Assembly: GCF_026153355.1 (NCBI RefSeq) | Contig: NZ_CP110636.1 | Coordinates: 682,001 to 746,000 of the forward strand | Length of the DNA: 64,000 bases | Source of the DNA: Streptomyces endophytica | GTDB lineage: Bacteria > Actinomycetota > Actinomycetes > Streptomycetales > Streptomycetaceae | Direction: 5' to 3' | Shown: one piece after another, positions 10,162-20,383 of the stretch | How positions within the stretch are numbered: position 1 is the first letter of the stretch | Layout of the letters: every line of letters begins with the position of its first letter | Made by a program: the position numbers and the translations under genes | The notes under the pieces: model-generated | Told to the model about the DNA's origin: nothing | Databases searched by the model: none | What the model saw: the letters and a program-made list of their open reading frames with translations, nothing else

Positions 10162-13100
10162 TCAGGCGGGGGATTCGAGGGCGCGCATGCGGGCGCGGGT
10201 GCGCTGCGCCTCGGGGCCGGGGTCGGCGGCGGTGCGCTGCCAGTGTTCCCAGCTCTCGCGGTAGGCCTGGAGCGCGGAGCGGGGGCCGGCGGTGACTTCG
10301 AGGACCTCGCCCCGGCGGTGGTGGGCGCGGGCGGCCAGCAGGGCGCTGCCGGCCCGGCCGGCGGCCTCGGCGGCGCGGCGGTAGCAGGCCGCGGCGCGGT
10401 CGTGGCGCTCGCGGGAGCCGAACCGGCGGTCCAGCAGCAGCTGCACGTCCCCGACCTCGATCCACGCCTCGGCACACACTACGTCCGGCACCCCGGCGCC
10501 CCGGGCGGCCAGTTCCAGGATCCAGTCGGCCTCGTGCAGATCGGCGACCGAGGGCCGGCGCTCGTGGCGCAGCCGCAGCGCCCGCCCGAACAGCAGCCGG
10601 TGACTGCCGAGATCGGGGTCCTGCGGCGCGACCCTGGCCAGCGCCTCGCGCAGGACGTGCACCGCCTCGTCGGCCAGCCGCCGGCCGGGCTCCTCGGCCG
10701 GCTCCTGGCGGGCCCGCAGCAGCAGCGCGGCACCCCGTTCGGCGAGCAGCGAGCTGTGCGCGGGGGTGTCCGGGGCGGTCAGCCGGAGCGCGGCGGCGAG
10801 CGCGTCGATCGCCGCGTCCAGGGCCGCGAGCGCGCCGGTACGGGTATGAACGGCGCGCTGGGCCGCGGCGATCCGGCGCAGGCTGTCGGCCTCCAGCGCC
10901 GCGTCGCCGAGGGACCGCGCGAGCGCCCGGGCCCGCTCCAGGGTGGGGAGCACCGACGGCAGCCCCGCGCCGCCGCCCAGCCGGCGGGCCGCCGCCAGGT
11001 CGAGCAGTGTCTCGCACACCAGGCGGTCGGCGTCGCCGCCGCGGCGGCGCAGCAGGACGGTGGCGGTGTCGAGGTCGTCGGCGGCGCGCACCGCGAGCAC
11101 CTCGGCGGGACGGGCCGCGCCGGGCGCTTCGGGCCGGCCGGCGGCGGCCCGGCGGGCCTGGTCGAGCAGCACCCCGCCGCGGGCGGCGTAGACCTCGCCG
11201 GGGACCTGCTCCCCGCTGGGCCAGTGGTCGAGGAGTGTGGTGAGGGAGCGCTCCGCCTCGTCGAGCGGGTCCGGGGGGAGCGGCTGTGCCGGGGGACCGT
11301 CCGGACCGGTGCTGCCGGCCGACGACGGGGTCGCGGCGGGCTCCGGGACGGCCGTCTCCGGCAGGGCGGCCAGCCGGCGCAGGACCTCGGTGCGCAGCAC
11401 CATGCTCTCCAGGACCCGGGGGTCGAGCAGGCTCATCAGCCCGCAGGCGGCGTCCAGTCGGCGGGCGGCCTCGGCGAGCGCGGTGCGCTCCCCGGCCGGG
11501 TCACCGGCGGCACGGCGCTCCCGGGCGCGGGCGTGGGCGACCCGGCCGAGCACGATCAGCACCCGGGTCCGCTCGGCCGCAGCGGCGTCGTCGCCCCCGG
11601 TGCCGTCCCGAGAGCCGTCGCCTTCCGCGGTGTCCGCGGGGGCCGCCGCCCCCAGGGCGCGTTCCGCCGCGCGCACCGCCCGTTCCGCCTCCTCCAGGGC
11701 GTCCGGCTGGCGCCATTCCGCCCAGGCGTGCAGCAGCGCCCGGGCGAGGTCCGTGCCGGCCGGCGGGAGGCGTTCCGCGGCGGCCCGCAGCAGCCGGACC
11801 GCCGCGATCAGGTCGCGGACGGCGCGGTCCTGTTCGTAGCGCTCCAGGAGGGCGGCGCCGTCCGCCGCCGGTCCGTCGGAGGCGTACGGCCGCCGGTCGG
11901 GCGGGCGCAGCGCCGGTTCGAAGCGGCGCAGGACGCGTTCGGAGACCCGGGCGAACGGTTCGGGCACCGCCCGCTGTCCGGTCTCCGGCTCCCGGCCGCT
12001 GCCGGAGAGCATGGCCACCGCGACCGCCGGAAAATTGCGCGCGCTGCGGCCGAAGGTGCGCTCGATGTAGAGCGAGCAGTGCTTGAGCACCAGCGCAGCC
12101 TCACCCGCGCTCAGCCGGGCGAGCAGTGCGTCCCGTACACCGGGCACGAAGTCGTACCAGGGGCCGGTCGCCGCGAGCCGCTCCTCCGGGAGGCCGGCGC
12201 CCGGGCTGCGCTCCCCCGGCGGGAAGTCCTCCGGCGGCACCTGCACGACCAGTCCGCTCAGCAGCACCTCGGCCAGCTCGGCCGGCCCGGTCTGGGGCAG
12301 CATCGCGCGCTGGACGAGCTGGATGACGGGCAGCGCGAGCGGCACGGCGGAGAGGTGCACCGCGAGCAGCCGGGCGGCCGGCGACGCCTGCTGGTCGAAC
12401 TCCCGGACCATCCGGGAGGGTTCGCCGCTCCCGGGCGCGGGCGGCGGCCCGGAGCGCGGTTCGGCGCCGTGGTCGGCGCGGACGACGGAGGCCGCGCCGC
12501 GCAGCGAGAGACCGGGCTCCGCGGCGGCCAGCCGGGCCCAGGAGCCCAGCGCGGACGGGGTGGCGGCGAGCACCGGGACGGCCCGCTCGCGCGGCGGCTC
12601 GGTCTCCGTGCCCGGTGGCGGAGCGGGCCGGCGACGGCGCCGGGCGGGCCGGAAGTCGAGGGCTTGGTACGGGCCCTGGCGCCGGACCAGGGTGCCGGCG
12701 ACGGCGGGCAGCAGCGTCCGCCCCCACATCCGCTGCGGCAGCGGCTGGACCACGGCGAGCGGGGCGTCGGCCGCCCAGCGGTAGAGCAGCCGCTGCATCC
12801 GGCCGTCGCGCCAGAGGGGGCCGGCGCAGTCGCTGACGACGAGGGTGAGGTGGTGGCCCGTCGGGTCGTGCAGCTGGTCGGCGGGGCGCAGCGGACGGCC
12901 GGGGCCGGGGTCGCGGCGACGCCGACGTCCGCGCCGTGCGGATGGAGGTAGTGGACCGTGACGTCCCGGAAGGCGCCCACCCGCTCGCAGACCTGGCGCA
13001 GGTCGTGCAGCATCTGCTCCCATACGGCCATCGAGGACGAGCCGTCCATCAGCAGCCGGAGCCCGGCCGTGCGGCGGTGCACCCCGCGCAGTACCGGGAT

Positions 13101-13706
13101 GACCATCTCGGCGTGCGCGGAGAGTTCGGCGGTGGCCCGCTCGTCCAGCTTGCGGCGGACCGGCGCGGCCGGCGGGCGGTACCGCTGGACCGGCCGCAGG
13201 GCGCGCTGCAGCGGCAGGAGTCCGGGGAACGCGGAGGCGATCGGGACCGCGACCTCGCCGAGGCGGTGGTGGTCCGGGTCGGTGCCGTGCTCGTGCCGGG
13301 CGGGCAGCAGCTCCGCGACGCGGCGCCGGGCCGCCTCCCGGAGGGCGGCGGCGGACGCGGCCCCGTCGGCTGCCGGGTCCGGGGAGCCGTCGCCCTCGGA
13401 CGATGCTCCCTTCGCGCCCGTCAGACCCGGTGACGCGGGAGGACCCACCCGGAAAGTGGCCGGATCCGCACGGTCGGGACGGCCGTCGGCACGGGCCTCT
13501 CCGGCCCCGTCGGCGCCGTCGGCCCCTCCCGTCCCGCCGTCCCCGTCCGTCCCGTCGGCACGGGACGGATCCGGGGTGATCCACTGGGCGAGCCAGAGGG
13601 CGTCGGCCATGCCGCGGGCATCGGGCGGCAGTCCCGCCGCGGTCAGCCGGGCGACGAGCTCGTCGAGGGGACCTGGACCGGGCTCCCCGAGGGGCACCGC
13701 ACTCAC
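10162..13706 (-). CDS. SAV_2336-type von Willebrand A domain protein (frame broken near 12908)
   Basis: Reconstructed length is about 1,181 residues. The N-terminal block LVARLTAAGLPPDARGMADALWLAQW is the SAV_2336 N-terminal domain (shown in part: LVARLTAAGLPPDARGM). A low-complexity linker follows, then a vWA domain with a MIDAS-type DGSSS after LLM. A large helical C-terminal half with TPR-like Ala/Leu/Arg repeats completes it. It starts with GTGA overlap on the MoxR stop, the usual coupling of vWA and MoxR partners. Sense passes from HGADVGVAATP to GPGRPLRPADQ if one C is restored in the CCCC run (minus strand). In known conflict systems this protein links the MoxR ATPase to an effector. 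Confidence 0.85.
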
Positions 13707-14765
13707 CTCGTCCGATCGAGCGGCCGCATCAGCTCCGCCGTCAGTCGCCGCCGGGTCTCCTCCTCGTCCTGGTCCGTCCAGCCGGCCTTCTGGGTGAGGT
13801 GGATGGCGTTGAAGAGCTGGTCGACGGCGCGCACGTCACCGGGCTCGCGGTCCAGGAAGCGGTCGATCACGGATGCGTAGCGCTCGGCCGCGCCCTCGCC
13901 GAAGTGGGCCCGCACCATGGCGGCCAGCCGCTCCTTGTCGGGCGCCGGGATGTGGAGGTGGATGCAGCGGCGCAGCAGGGGCGCCGGGAAGTCGCGCTCC
14001 CCGTTGCTGGTGAGGACGATGAAGGGAAGGCGTGGCAGCGCACCCGGCCGCCGCGGACCGTCACCCGTGCACCGTCGTCGGTGAGCACCTCCACCTCGGG
14101 CGCGGATCCGGCCAGCCGCTCCAGCTCCGGAATCCGGAACTCCCCTTCCTCCAGGACGTTGAGGAGGTCGTTGGGCAGGTCGATGTCGCTCTTGTCGAGC
14201 TCGTCGACGAGCAGCACCCGGGGCCGGGCGGCCGGCAACAGGGCCGTGCCCAGCGGGCCGAGGCGGATGTAGCGGCCGATCCCGCCGCCCGGTTCGCCGG
14301 TGCCGTCCTCGTCGCCGGCCCTCCGGCGGCGCCGTCCGCGGCGGGCGACGGGGCGGCGCGGGCGATCTGGAGGTCCTGGAGCCGGCCGATGGCGTCGTAG
14401 TCGTACAGGCCGTCGCGGAGCGTGCTGCGGCTGACCACCGGCCAGCTGAGCACCCGGCCGAGGCCGAGTTCGTACGCGACCGAATGCGCGAGGGTGCTCT
14501 TGCCGCTGCCCGGGGCGCCGGTCACCAGCAGCGGCCGGCGCAGGTAGAGCGCGGCGTTGACCAGCTCGCGCTCGGTCTCGCCGGGGCGGTGGTGGCTGGC
14601 CTCGCGGTACTGCACGCCGAGCCTGCGCTCGGAGGCGGGGTCGAGTGCGGCCGGCGGCGCCACGAGGGGGCCGCCGTCGAAATCACGCCAAGGGGGTGGC
14701 GGCGGAAGGTGCTCAATGCCGTCGTGCGGTGCTCCCGCGCCACGGTAGATGAGCCAGTCGCTCAC
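13703..14765 (-). CDS. MoxR-type AAA+ ATPase (frame broken near 14024 and 14318)
   Basis: About 354 residues once two single-base losses are repaired. Walker A is GAPGSGKST, Walker B is [11 protein letters not shown], and the sensor region is [17 protein letters not shown]. This is a chaperone-like ATPase of the MoxR group and typically works with a vWA protein, here encoded next with a GTGA overlap. Break one is in the acidic/Gly linker after the pore-loop region; break two is in TTCCCTTC, where TTCCCCTTC restores [11 protein letters not shown]. Both are consistent with homopolymer undercalls. The start follows a 324-base gap, so it may have its own promoter. Confidence 0.85.
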
Positions 14766-15089
14766 GTCGGAACTCCTCGTCGCCGGACCGGGTCGGTACC
14801 TTCGGTCACGTCATCGCGCCCACCGCGCGGCGCGCCTCACGTCGTCCCGCTCACATCGTCACGCGCACGCACCCCGGCCACGCCGAACTGCCGTCCGCTG
14901 TCGGGTCGTTGCGCCACATCGTCCACGAACAAGTCTTCCACGAAGCTATGACAGTACCCATCCCTACGGAAGCGCACGGGGCGGTTTCCGGTCTCGCGGG
15001 TCGCGGGCGGGGCGCTGCGCGCCGGGCGGGGGCACGGAACCGGGGCACGGCATCAGCCGCCCGGCGCACGCGGTCGTGCGCTCCCCCGC
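14766..15089. other. Gap between trypsin-VMAP and MoxR genes
   Basis: This stretch holds no convincing gene on either strand; the open frames here are high-GC by-products. It is the only sizeable gap in the upstream part of the minus-strand island, so it may carry a promoter for the MoxR-vWA pair. No motif was recognised. Confidence 0.4.
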
Positions 15090-17270
15090 TCACCCCGGGG
15101 ACACCTGGGGCCGGTCCGGGAAGAGCGGGGGCAGCGGGTCCTCCGGGTCGTCGTAGAGGAGGATCAGGTCCCGGGCCCAGTGACTGCCCTCCTCCGCCGC
15201 CTCGGCGGCCTTGGCGCGCAGCTGCCGGACGAGTTCGGGGAGCCGGACCAGACCACCCGAGCCCTGGAGCAACTCCCGTACGCCGCGGTGGAATTCCTCG
15301 CAGCCGGCGTCGCACTCCCGGTCCTCGCCGTGGCCGCGGGCCGGCCACAGCCCGGCCGGGAAGCCGGTGTCCAGGGCCACCCCGACCGCGTCCCGGCCGA
15401 ACCCGTCGGCGACCGTCCGGCACAGTGCGGGCAGCGCCCCGTCCTCCGCCGTCTCCAACAGCCGCCAGATCGTTTCGGCGGAGCCACCGGGGCGCACGCC
15501 GGCGCCCGTGGGCGGGATCCGCAACGCCGTCAGCGCGGGGGCGGCGGTCATGCCCTGCCAGCGGCGCAGCCAGGCCGGATCGACCTCCTCGCGCCGGCCC
15601 TGGTCCCGCAGGACCACGGCACGGCCGGGACCCACCGGCCGCCGCCGGGCGGTGCGCCGGGTCGACGCGGCGACCTCCCACCGGCCGGCGGCGGTGTGCC
15701 AGCGCCCTTCGGGGACGGCGACCTCCAGGCGCACCCGGGCGCCCGGCCCGGCGTCCCCGTCGGCCCGCAGCAGCCGGCCGCCGAGCCCGCGCAGCACCTG
15801 CTCGCGCGCCTCCTCGAACGGCACCCCGCCGGCCGACTCCTGGACGTCCACCCGCAGCCACTGCCCCCGGCCGTAGCCCTCGCTGACCGACCAGTTGTAG
15901 AGCTCATGGCCGTTCTCGTCGTAGAAGAGCGGCTCGAACTCGACGAGGACGGAGCGCGGGCGGCGGCGCACCGGGCCGATCCGGCGGCGGTCCTGCGGCT
16001 GCAGGACGACCGCCTTGGCCTGGACGAACTCCGCGAGCCTGGCGGTCCCTTCGCGGACCGCGGCGGCCTCCTCGCCCGGTACGTCCCGCACCTCGTCGGC
16101 GGTCCGCTGGGCCACGATCCGCAGGTAGTGCACGAAGGCGCGCAGCTCCGTGTACGGGTCGCTGCCCTGATAGAGCGCGCCGTGCCCGTCCCGCCAGGTG
16201 CGCAGCGACCAGGCGCCGGGCCGTGCACCGCGCTCCAGCGCCTCGTCGACCGCCGCCTCGACGAGCAGCGGGTCGCGCGGTGCCGGCAGCCGGGCGAGCA
16301 GGTCCAGGGCCTGCAGCCGTTCCTGGACGCCCCAGAGGCGGCCGCGGCCCGCCATGACGGCGTGCTGGGCGTCGAACCAGGTGGGCCCGCCGGCCCGGGC
16401 GAGGTCCTGTCCGGTCCAGTGCCAGCGGTCGTGCAGCCCCATCAGCGCGTGGTACGGCTCGGGCCCGAGCCCTTCGGCGCCGGCCACCAGATGCTCCGGG
16501 CCCAGCCCGCGCAGCGCGGTGACCGGCACCGCGAGGCCGACGTGGTCCTGCTGGTGGCGGCCCTTGACGATGCCGACGACCTCGCCGCGGTCACAGTCGA
16601 TCAGCGGCCCGCCGGACGCCCCGGGGCTGACCCGGACATCGCTGCCGAACTGGAGCCCCCGGGCGTCCCGGGCACCGAAGCGGACGGCGATGAACGGGTC
16701 CACGGCGGCCGACGGGCCCGGCGCCCCGGCCGGCCCGCGCACCGCCGACTCACGTAGTACGCGTTTCCCGGCGGCGGGCCGCTCGGGTCCGTCCGGCCGG
16801 TCGCGGCCCCCCGGCACGTCCGGACCGTCCGCCCCGCCCGACCGGTCGTGCCCGCGGAAGATGTAGGCGTCCTCCAGGAGCGTCGCCGGCTGGTCGCTCA
16901 GCCAGGCGCACGGATGGTCGGCCTCCGGGTCGAGCAGCCGCACCAGGGCGAGATCGGCGCGGGCCGCGCCGGGGCCTGCCTCCGGGGCGGGCCGGCTCAG
17001 GTCGTACACCAGGCGCGCGGGCTCCACCCGGCCGCCGAACGCCACCCCGAAGACCCCCTCCGGACCGGTTTCGCGGCGCCGCCCGTCGCTCGCCGCGAGG
17101 ACGTGTGCGCAGGTCAGCACCCATCCAGGGGCGATCAGCACCCCGCTGCCCCACAGCCGGGCGTCGGCCGCGCCCGGCGCCGCGCGCAGGGCGACGGTGG
17201 TGCGGCCGGCGTGCTCCAGGAGCTGGGCGTACCGGGCGCGGTCACCGGTGCGTTGCTCGGCGGCCGCCAT
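15090..17270 (-). CDS. Trypsin-like serine protease fused to VMAP-type C-terminal domain
   Basis: A 726-residue protein. The N-terminal 270 residues are a chymotrypsin-fold protease with the triad His in LTCAHV, Asp in ADLALVRL and Ser in SPGASGGPL. There is no signal peptide, so it should act inside the cell. The middle and C-terminal parts resemble VMAP (vWA-MoxR-associated protein): they end with a long helix and LILLYDDPEDPLPPL, close to the LTLLWDDP ending of relatives. It overlaps the TCOD1 stop as ATGA. In the published MoxR-vWA-VMAP model such proteases are the activated effector or cascade step. Confidence 0.85.
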   Translation of the reverse strand: MAAAEQRTGDRARYAQLLEHAGRTTVALRAAPGAADARLWGSGVLIAPGWVLTCAHVLAASDGRRRETGPEGVFGVAFGGRVEPARLVYDLSRPAPEAGPGAARADLALVRLLDPEADHPCAWLSDQPATLLEDAYIFRGHDRSGGADGPDVPGGRDRPDGPERPAAGKRVLRESAVRGPAGAPGPSAAVDPFIAVRFGARDARGLQFGSDVRVSPGASGGPLIDCDRGEVVGIVKGRHQQDHVGLAVPVTALRGLGPEHLVAGAEGLGPEPYHALMGLHDRWHWTGQDLARAGGPTWFDAQHAVMAGRGRLWGVQERLQALDLLARLPAPRDPLLVEAAVDEALERGARPGAWSLRTWRDGHGALYQGSDPYTELRAFVHYLRIVAQRTADEVRDVPGEEAAAVREGTARLAEFVQAKAVVLQPQDRRRIGPVRRRPRSVLVEFEPLFYDENGHELYNWSVSEGYGRGQWLRVDVQESAGGVPFEEAREQVLRGLGGRLLRADGDAGPGARVRLEVAVPEGRWHTAAGRWEVAASTRRTARRRPVGPGRAVVLRDQGRREEVDPAWLRRWQGMTAAPALTALRIPPTGAGVRPGGSAETIWRLLETAEDGALPALCRTVADGFGRDAVGVALDTGFPAGLWPARGHGEDRECDAGCEEFHRGVRELLQGSGGLVRLPELVRQLRAKAAEAAEEGSHWARDLILLYDDPEDPLPPLFPDRPQVSPG

Positions 17271-17731
17271 CAGCGGCCCGCGTCATCGGGCTCCCGGCGG
17301 CCGGCCGGAGGTTCCGCCTGCGGTGCGCCCGCCGGCGCGCCCCCGTCGTGGTCCTGCCGGTCCCGGCCGTCCTGCCGGTCCTGCCGCCAGGTGAGGGTGA
17401 CGGAGAGGTTGGCCTTGGCCTCCCCGTCGGCGAGCAGGGCGATCGCCTTGCCCGGTTTCGCGGACAGTTCCACGCCGAAGGTCACGCTGGTCTCGTGCGG
17501 CGCGACCCGTGCGGTGGCCTGGCGGACGCTGGCGGCGACCCCGCCGATGACCTCGCGGAGCCCCTCGACCCGGGCGCCCAGCGCGTCCCAGGCGCCGACG
17601 TCCTCGAAGTCCCCGTCCTCGTCCCCGTGCAGGGGGTCCGTCCCGTCGAGCCCGGGGGCGTCCAGCCGGGAGACCCGGGCCCAGACCTCCGTCCCGTCGG
17701 GCAGTTCGATGCGCTGTGCGCGATCTTGCAT
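17270..17731 (-). CDS. TCOD1 / CU044_2847-family trypsin-co-occurring protein
   Basis: A 153-residue protein recognised by the opening IELPDGTEVWARVS and by the beta-strand pair VSFGVE-like (TSVTFGVELSAKPGKAIAL) followed by KANLSVTLTW. The family is found next to trypsin-like conflict-system proteases. Its stop overlaps the protease start (ATGA), so the two are translated together and probably interact. ATG 17731 sits 6 bases after GGAGG; a GTG at 17734 is adjacent. It is the first gene of the minus-strand island. Confidence 0.8.
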   Translation of the reverse strand: MQDRAQRIELPDGTEVWARVSRLDAPGLDGTDPLHGDEDGDFEDVGAWDALGARVEGLREVIGGVAASVRQATARVAPHETSVTFGVELSAKPGKAIALLADGEAKANLSVTLTWRQDRQDGRDRQDHDGGAPAGAPQAEPPAGRREPDDAGR

Positions 17732-17883
17732 CACGGCCTCCGCTCCCCCTGGACGGCAATTCCCCGATTGCCGCAGGACCGCTGACAGGTGATCAGGCTA
17801 GCCCCCGGGCGGCTGGGGCGCGAGAGGTCCGTGGGCCTGCCTATCCTGGCCGGGAATGACCCATGACCCCTGGTGGAGAGCGC

Positions 17884-18063
17884 GTGTATTTCACTGACCG
17901 TGGCATCGAGGAGCTGGAGAACCGGCGCGGCGAGGAGGAGGTCACCCTCGCGTGGGTGGCCGATCAGCTGCGCACGTTCGTCGACCTGAACCCGGACTTC
18001 GAGGTTCCGGTGGAGCGGCTGGCCACCTGGCTGGCGCGGCTGGACGACGAGGACGACGAGTAG
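17884..18063 (+). CDS. DUF6104 family small protein
   Basis: A 59-residue acidic protein beginning VYFTDRGIEELENRRGEEE and ending in a run of Asp/Glu. It matches a small protein widely conserved in streptomycetes with no known function. I start at GTG 17884 because the family begins at the YFTDRG block and GGTGGAG lies just upstream; an ATG at 17863 adds seven unrelated residues. It is divergent from the conflict island. Confidence 0.85.
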   Translation: MYFTDRGIEELENRRGEEEVTLAWVADQLRTFVDLNPDFEVPVERLATWLARLDDEDDE

Positions 18064-18243
18064 CGGACGAGCAGGAGGAGCGGCGAGGAGCAGCGGGGCG
18101 GGGGCGCCGTACGGCACGGGCACGACCGCCATGACCGTACGGCGCGAGGACGCCGAAGGGACGAAGAACCGGGTCGATGACCAGGGTCGAAGACCAGGGA
18201 TGACGTAGGGGGCGAGTAGGGGACGGGTCAGGGTCGGGGCCGC

Positions 18244-18291
18244 TTGACTTCCCGAAGCCGCGATATATCGTGTCTGTTGAGGACGCGATAT
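18244..18291 (+). promoter_or_regulatory. Promoter with palindromic operator before the DUF4097-PadR operon
   Basis: A -35-like TTGACT (18244-18249) is followed 16 bases later by TATCGT (18266-18271). The perfect palindrome CGATATATCG (18261-18270) overlaps the -10, and CGCGATAT recurs at 18259-18266 and 18284-18291. The operon's own PadR protein is the likely ligand; this is inference. Confidence 0.6.
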
Positions 18292-18325
18292 GTTGCGTTG
18301 CACGGCTATCCAGGGGAGGCCAGGA

Positions 18326-19200
18326 ATGTCAGCCCGGACCGCGTGGTCGCAGAACCCGATCGAGGTGACCGCCCCACGCACGCTGGAGATCCCGGACTCC
18401 GTCCGCGGGCTCAACGTCCGCCTGGTGGGCGGCACGGTCAACGTCGTCGGCACCTCCGACGGCAGCCCCCCGCGCCTGGAGGTCAGCGAGCTGAACGGCC
18501 CGCCCCTGTCCGTCTCCTTCGACGACGGCACCCTCTCCGTCGCGTACGAGGACCTGCCCTGGAAGGGGTTCATGAAGTTCCTCGACCGCAAGGGGTGGCA
18601 GCGCAGCGCGGTGGTCTCGGTGGCGGTGCCGGCCGGCACCCGGGTCGAGGTCGGGGTGATCGGCGCCAGCGCGGTGGTCTCCGGGATCTCGGGGCGCACG
18701 GACGTCCGCGGAATCTCCGGCGACATCACGCTGGTCGGCCTGACCGGCGGGTGCGGGCCGACACGGTCTCCGGCGACGTCGAGGTGCAGTCGCTCCAGGG
18801 GGACCTGCGGTTCAACTCCGTCTCGGGCGATCTGACGGTGATCGACGGCGCGGGCGAGGCGGTGCGCGCGGACTCCGTCAGCGGCGACATGGTCCTGGAC
18901 CTCGACCCCGGCAAGGGCGCCGACATCACCCTCACCACGGTCTCCGGCGAGGTCGCCATCCGGCTGCCCGACCCGGCCGACGCCAGGGTCGATGCCAACA
19001 CCACGACCGGCACGGTCTCCAACGCCTTCGACGACCTCCGGGTCAGCGGCCAGTGGGGCGCCAAGAGGATCACCGGCTCGCTGGGCGCGGGCACCGGCCG
19101 CCTCAAGGTCACCACGATCTCCGGCGGACTGGCCCTGCTGCGCCGCCCCGCCTACGAGGACTCCCCCGCCGACCCGCCCGCCGAGAAGAAGGTGCTCTGA
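18326..19200 (+). CDS. DUF4097 beta-strand-repeat protein (frame broken near 18750)
   Basis: About 291 residues after repair. The body is a series of short repeats of the form VSGD(I/V).(V/L) such as ISGRTDVRGISGDI and VRADSVSGDMVL, the hallmark of DUF4097/DUF4098 right-handed beta-helix-like proteins. No signal peptide is seen. The break is in GGCGGGTGCG; adding one G gives LTGGVRADTVSGD and joins both halves. Start ATG 18326 lies behind GGGAGG. It ends 2 bases before a PadR regulator, a common pairing in streptomycetes. Function is unknown; a cell-envelope or scaffold role is often guessed. Confidence 0.82.
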
Positions 19201-19202
19201 GC

Positions 19203-20357
19203 ATGCCCCCCGTCTTCGCCCATGGCCGCCTGCGCCTGTATCTCCTCAAGCTGCTGGACGAGGCCCCGCGGCACGGCTACGAGATCATCCGCCTCCTGGA
19301 GGAGCGCTTCCAGGGCCTCTACGCCCCCTCCGCCGGCACGGTCTACCCGCGGCTGGCCAAGCTGGAGGCCGAGGGCCTGGTGACGCACGCGACCGAGGGC
19401 GGCCGCAAGGTCTATTCGATCACCGACGCCGGACGGGCCGAGCTCGCCGACCGCGGCGGCGAACTGGCCGATCTGGAAATGGAGATAAGGGAGTCGGTCG
19501 CCGCGCTGGCCTCCGACATCCGCGAGGACGTGAACGGCTCGGCGCGCGACCTGCGCCGCGAGATGCGCGAGGCCGCCCAGCAGGCCCGCGCGGGCGCGTC
19601 CGCGGGGGGCGGGCGTGGCGGCGCGAAGAACGGCACCCCGGGGGGCGCCGGACGCGGCGGCGCCGGACGGCCGTTCCCGGAGGCCTCGGACTATTTCGAC
19701 GCCGCGTTCGGCGACAAGGAGGCCTGGCGGCAGGCGAAGGAGGAGTTCCGGCGCGCCAAGGAGGAGTGGAAGGAACAGGCCCGGCGGGCCAAGGAGGAGA
19801 GCAAGCGGGCCCGGCAGGACGCCCAGCGCGCCCGTAAGCAGGCCCGGGAGGCACAGGTCTTCGCGCGCGAGGAGATCCAGCGGGTCATCAAGCACGTCCA
19901 GGACCAGGCCCAGGGCGCGGTGCGGACGGGCGACTGGTCGGGCGCGATCCGGGAGGCGCTCTCCGAGATGTCCCGCGAGGTCGGCCGGTTCACCGGCGAA
20001 CGGCCCGCCGGGGACCGCCCCGCCGGACCGGCCGCCCCCGGCGACGGCGCCGAGGTGACGGTCGAACGGATCGACCTCGCCAAGGAGGACACCGAGCACC
20101 CCCAGGAGCCCACCGCGTCCGCGGCGCCCCCCGCCCCCGCGTGGGCGAAGGAGCCGGTCAGCGGTGACCCGGCCCGCGACTTCGACCGGCTGCTGGACCG
20201 CTTCCGCGACGACCTGCGGGACGCCGCCCGCGACCACGGCGTCACGCCGGAGCAGTTCAGCGAGTCGCGCCGCCGCCTGTCGGCCGCCGCCGCCCACATC
20301 GGCGCCCTGCTCCGGCACCCGGACCAGCACCCGCCCACCACGGCCCCGGAGCGGTAG
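19203..20357 (+). CDS. PadR-family transcriptional regulator with long charged tail
   Basis: A 384-residue protein. Residues 1-90 are a PadR winged helix (LYLLKLLDEAPRHGYEIIR, GTVYPRLAKLEAEGLV). The rest is unusual: a long Lys/Arg/Glu/Ala coiled-coil segment (KEEFRRAKEEWKEQARRAKE) around residues 175-235 and a C-terminal helical region near 315-384. Ordinary PadR proteins have 100-200 residues. It follows the DUF4097 gene by 2 bases and probably represses the operon from the palindrome at 18261-18270. The tail may bind the DUF4097 protein or drive oligomerisation (inference). Confidence 0.88.
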   Translation: MPPVFAHGRLRLYLLKLLDEAPRHGYEIIRLLEERFQGLYAPSAGTVYPRLAKLEAEGLVTHATEGGRKVYSITDAGRAELADRGGELADLEMEIRESVAALASDIREDVNGSARDLRREMREAAQQARAGASAGGGRGGAKNGTPGGAGRGGAGRPFPEASDYFDAAFGDKEAWRQAKEEFRRAKEEWKEQARRAKEESKRARQDAQRARKQAREAQVFAREEIQRVIKHVQDQAQGAVRTGDWSGAIREALSEMSREVGRFTGERPAGDRPAGPAAPGDGAEVTVERIDLAKEDTEHPQEPTASAAPPAPAWAKEPVSGDPARDFDRLLDRFRDDLRDAARDHGVTPEQFSESRRRLSAAAAHIGALLRHPDQHPPTTAPER

Positions 20358-20383
20358 CCCGCCGACGCCCACCCGAGTCCCAC

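Noticed and set aside
9808..12951. Plus-strand open frame of over 1,000 codons opposite the vWA gene
   Set aside because: Repetitive Gly/Arg/Gln composition typical of an antisense by-product.
14909..15886. Plus-strand gene opposite the end of the trypsin-VMAP gene
   Set aside because: The translation is almost all Arg, Pro, Gly and Ala with no recognisable domain.
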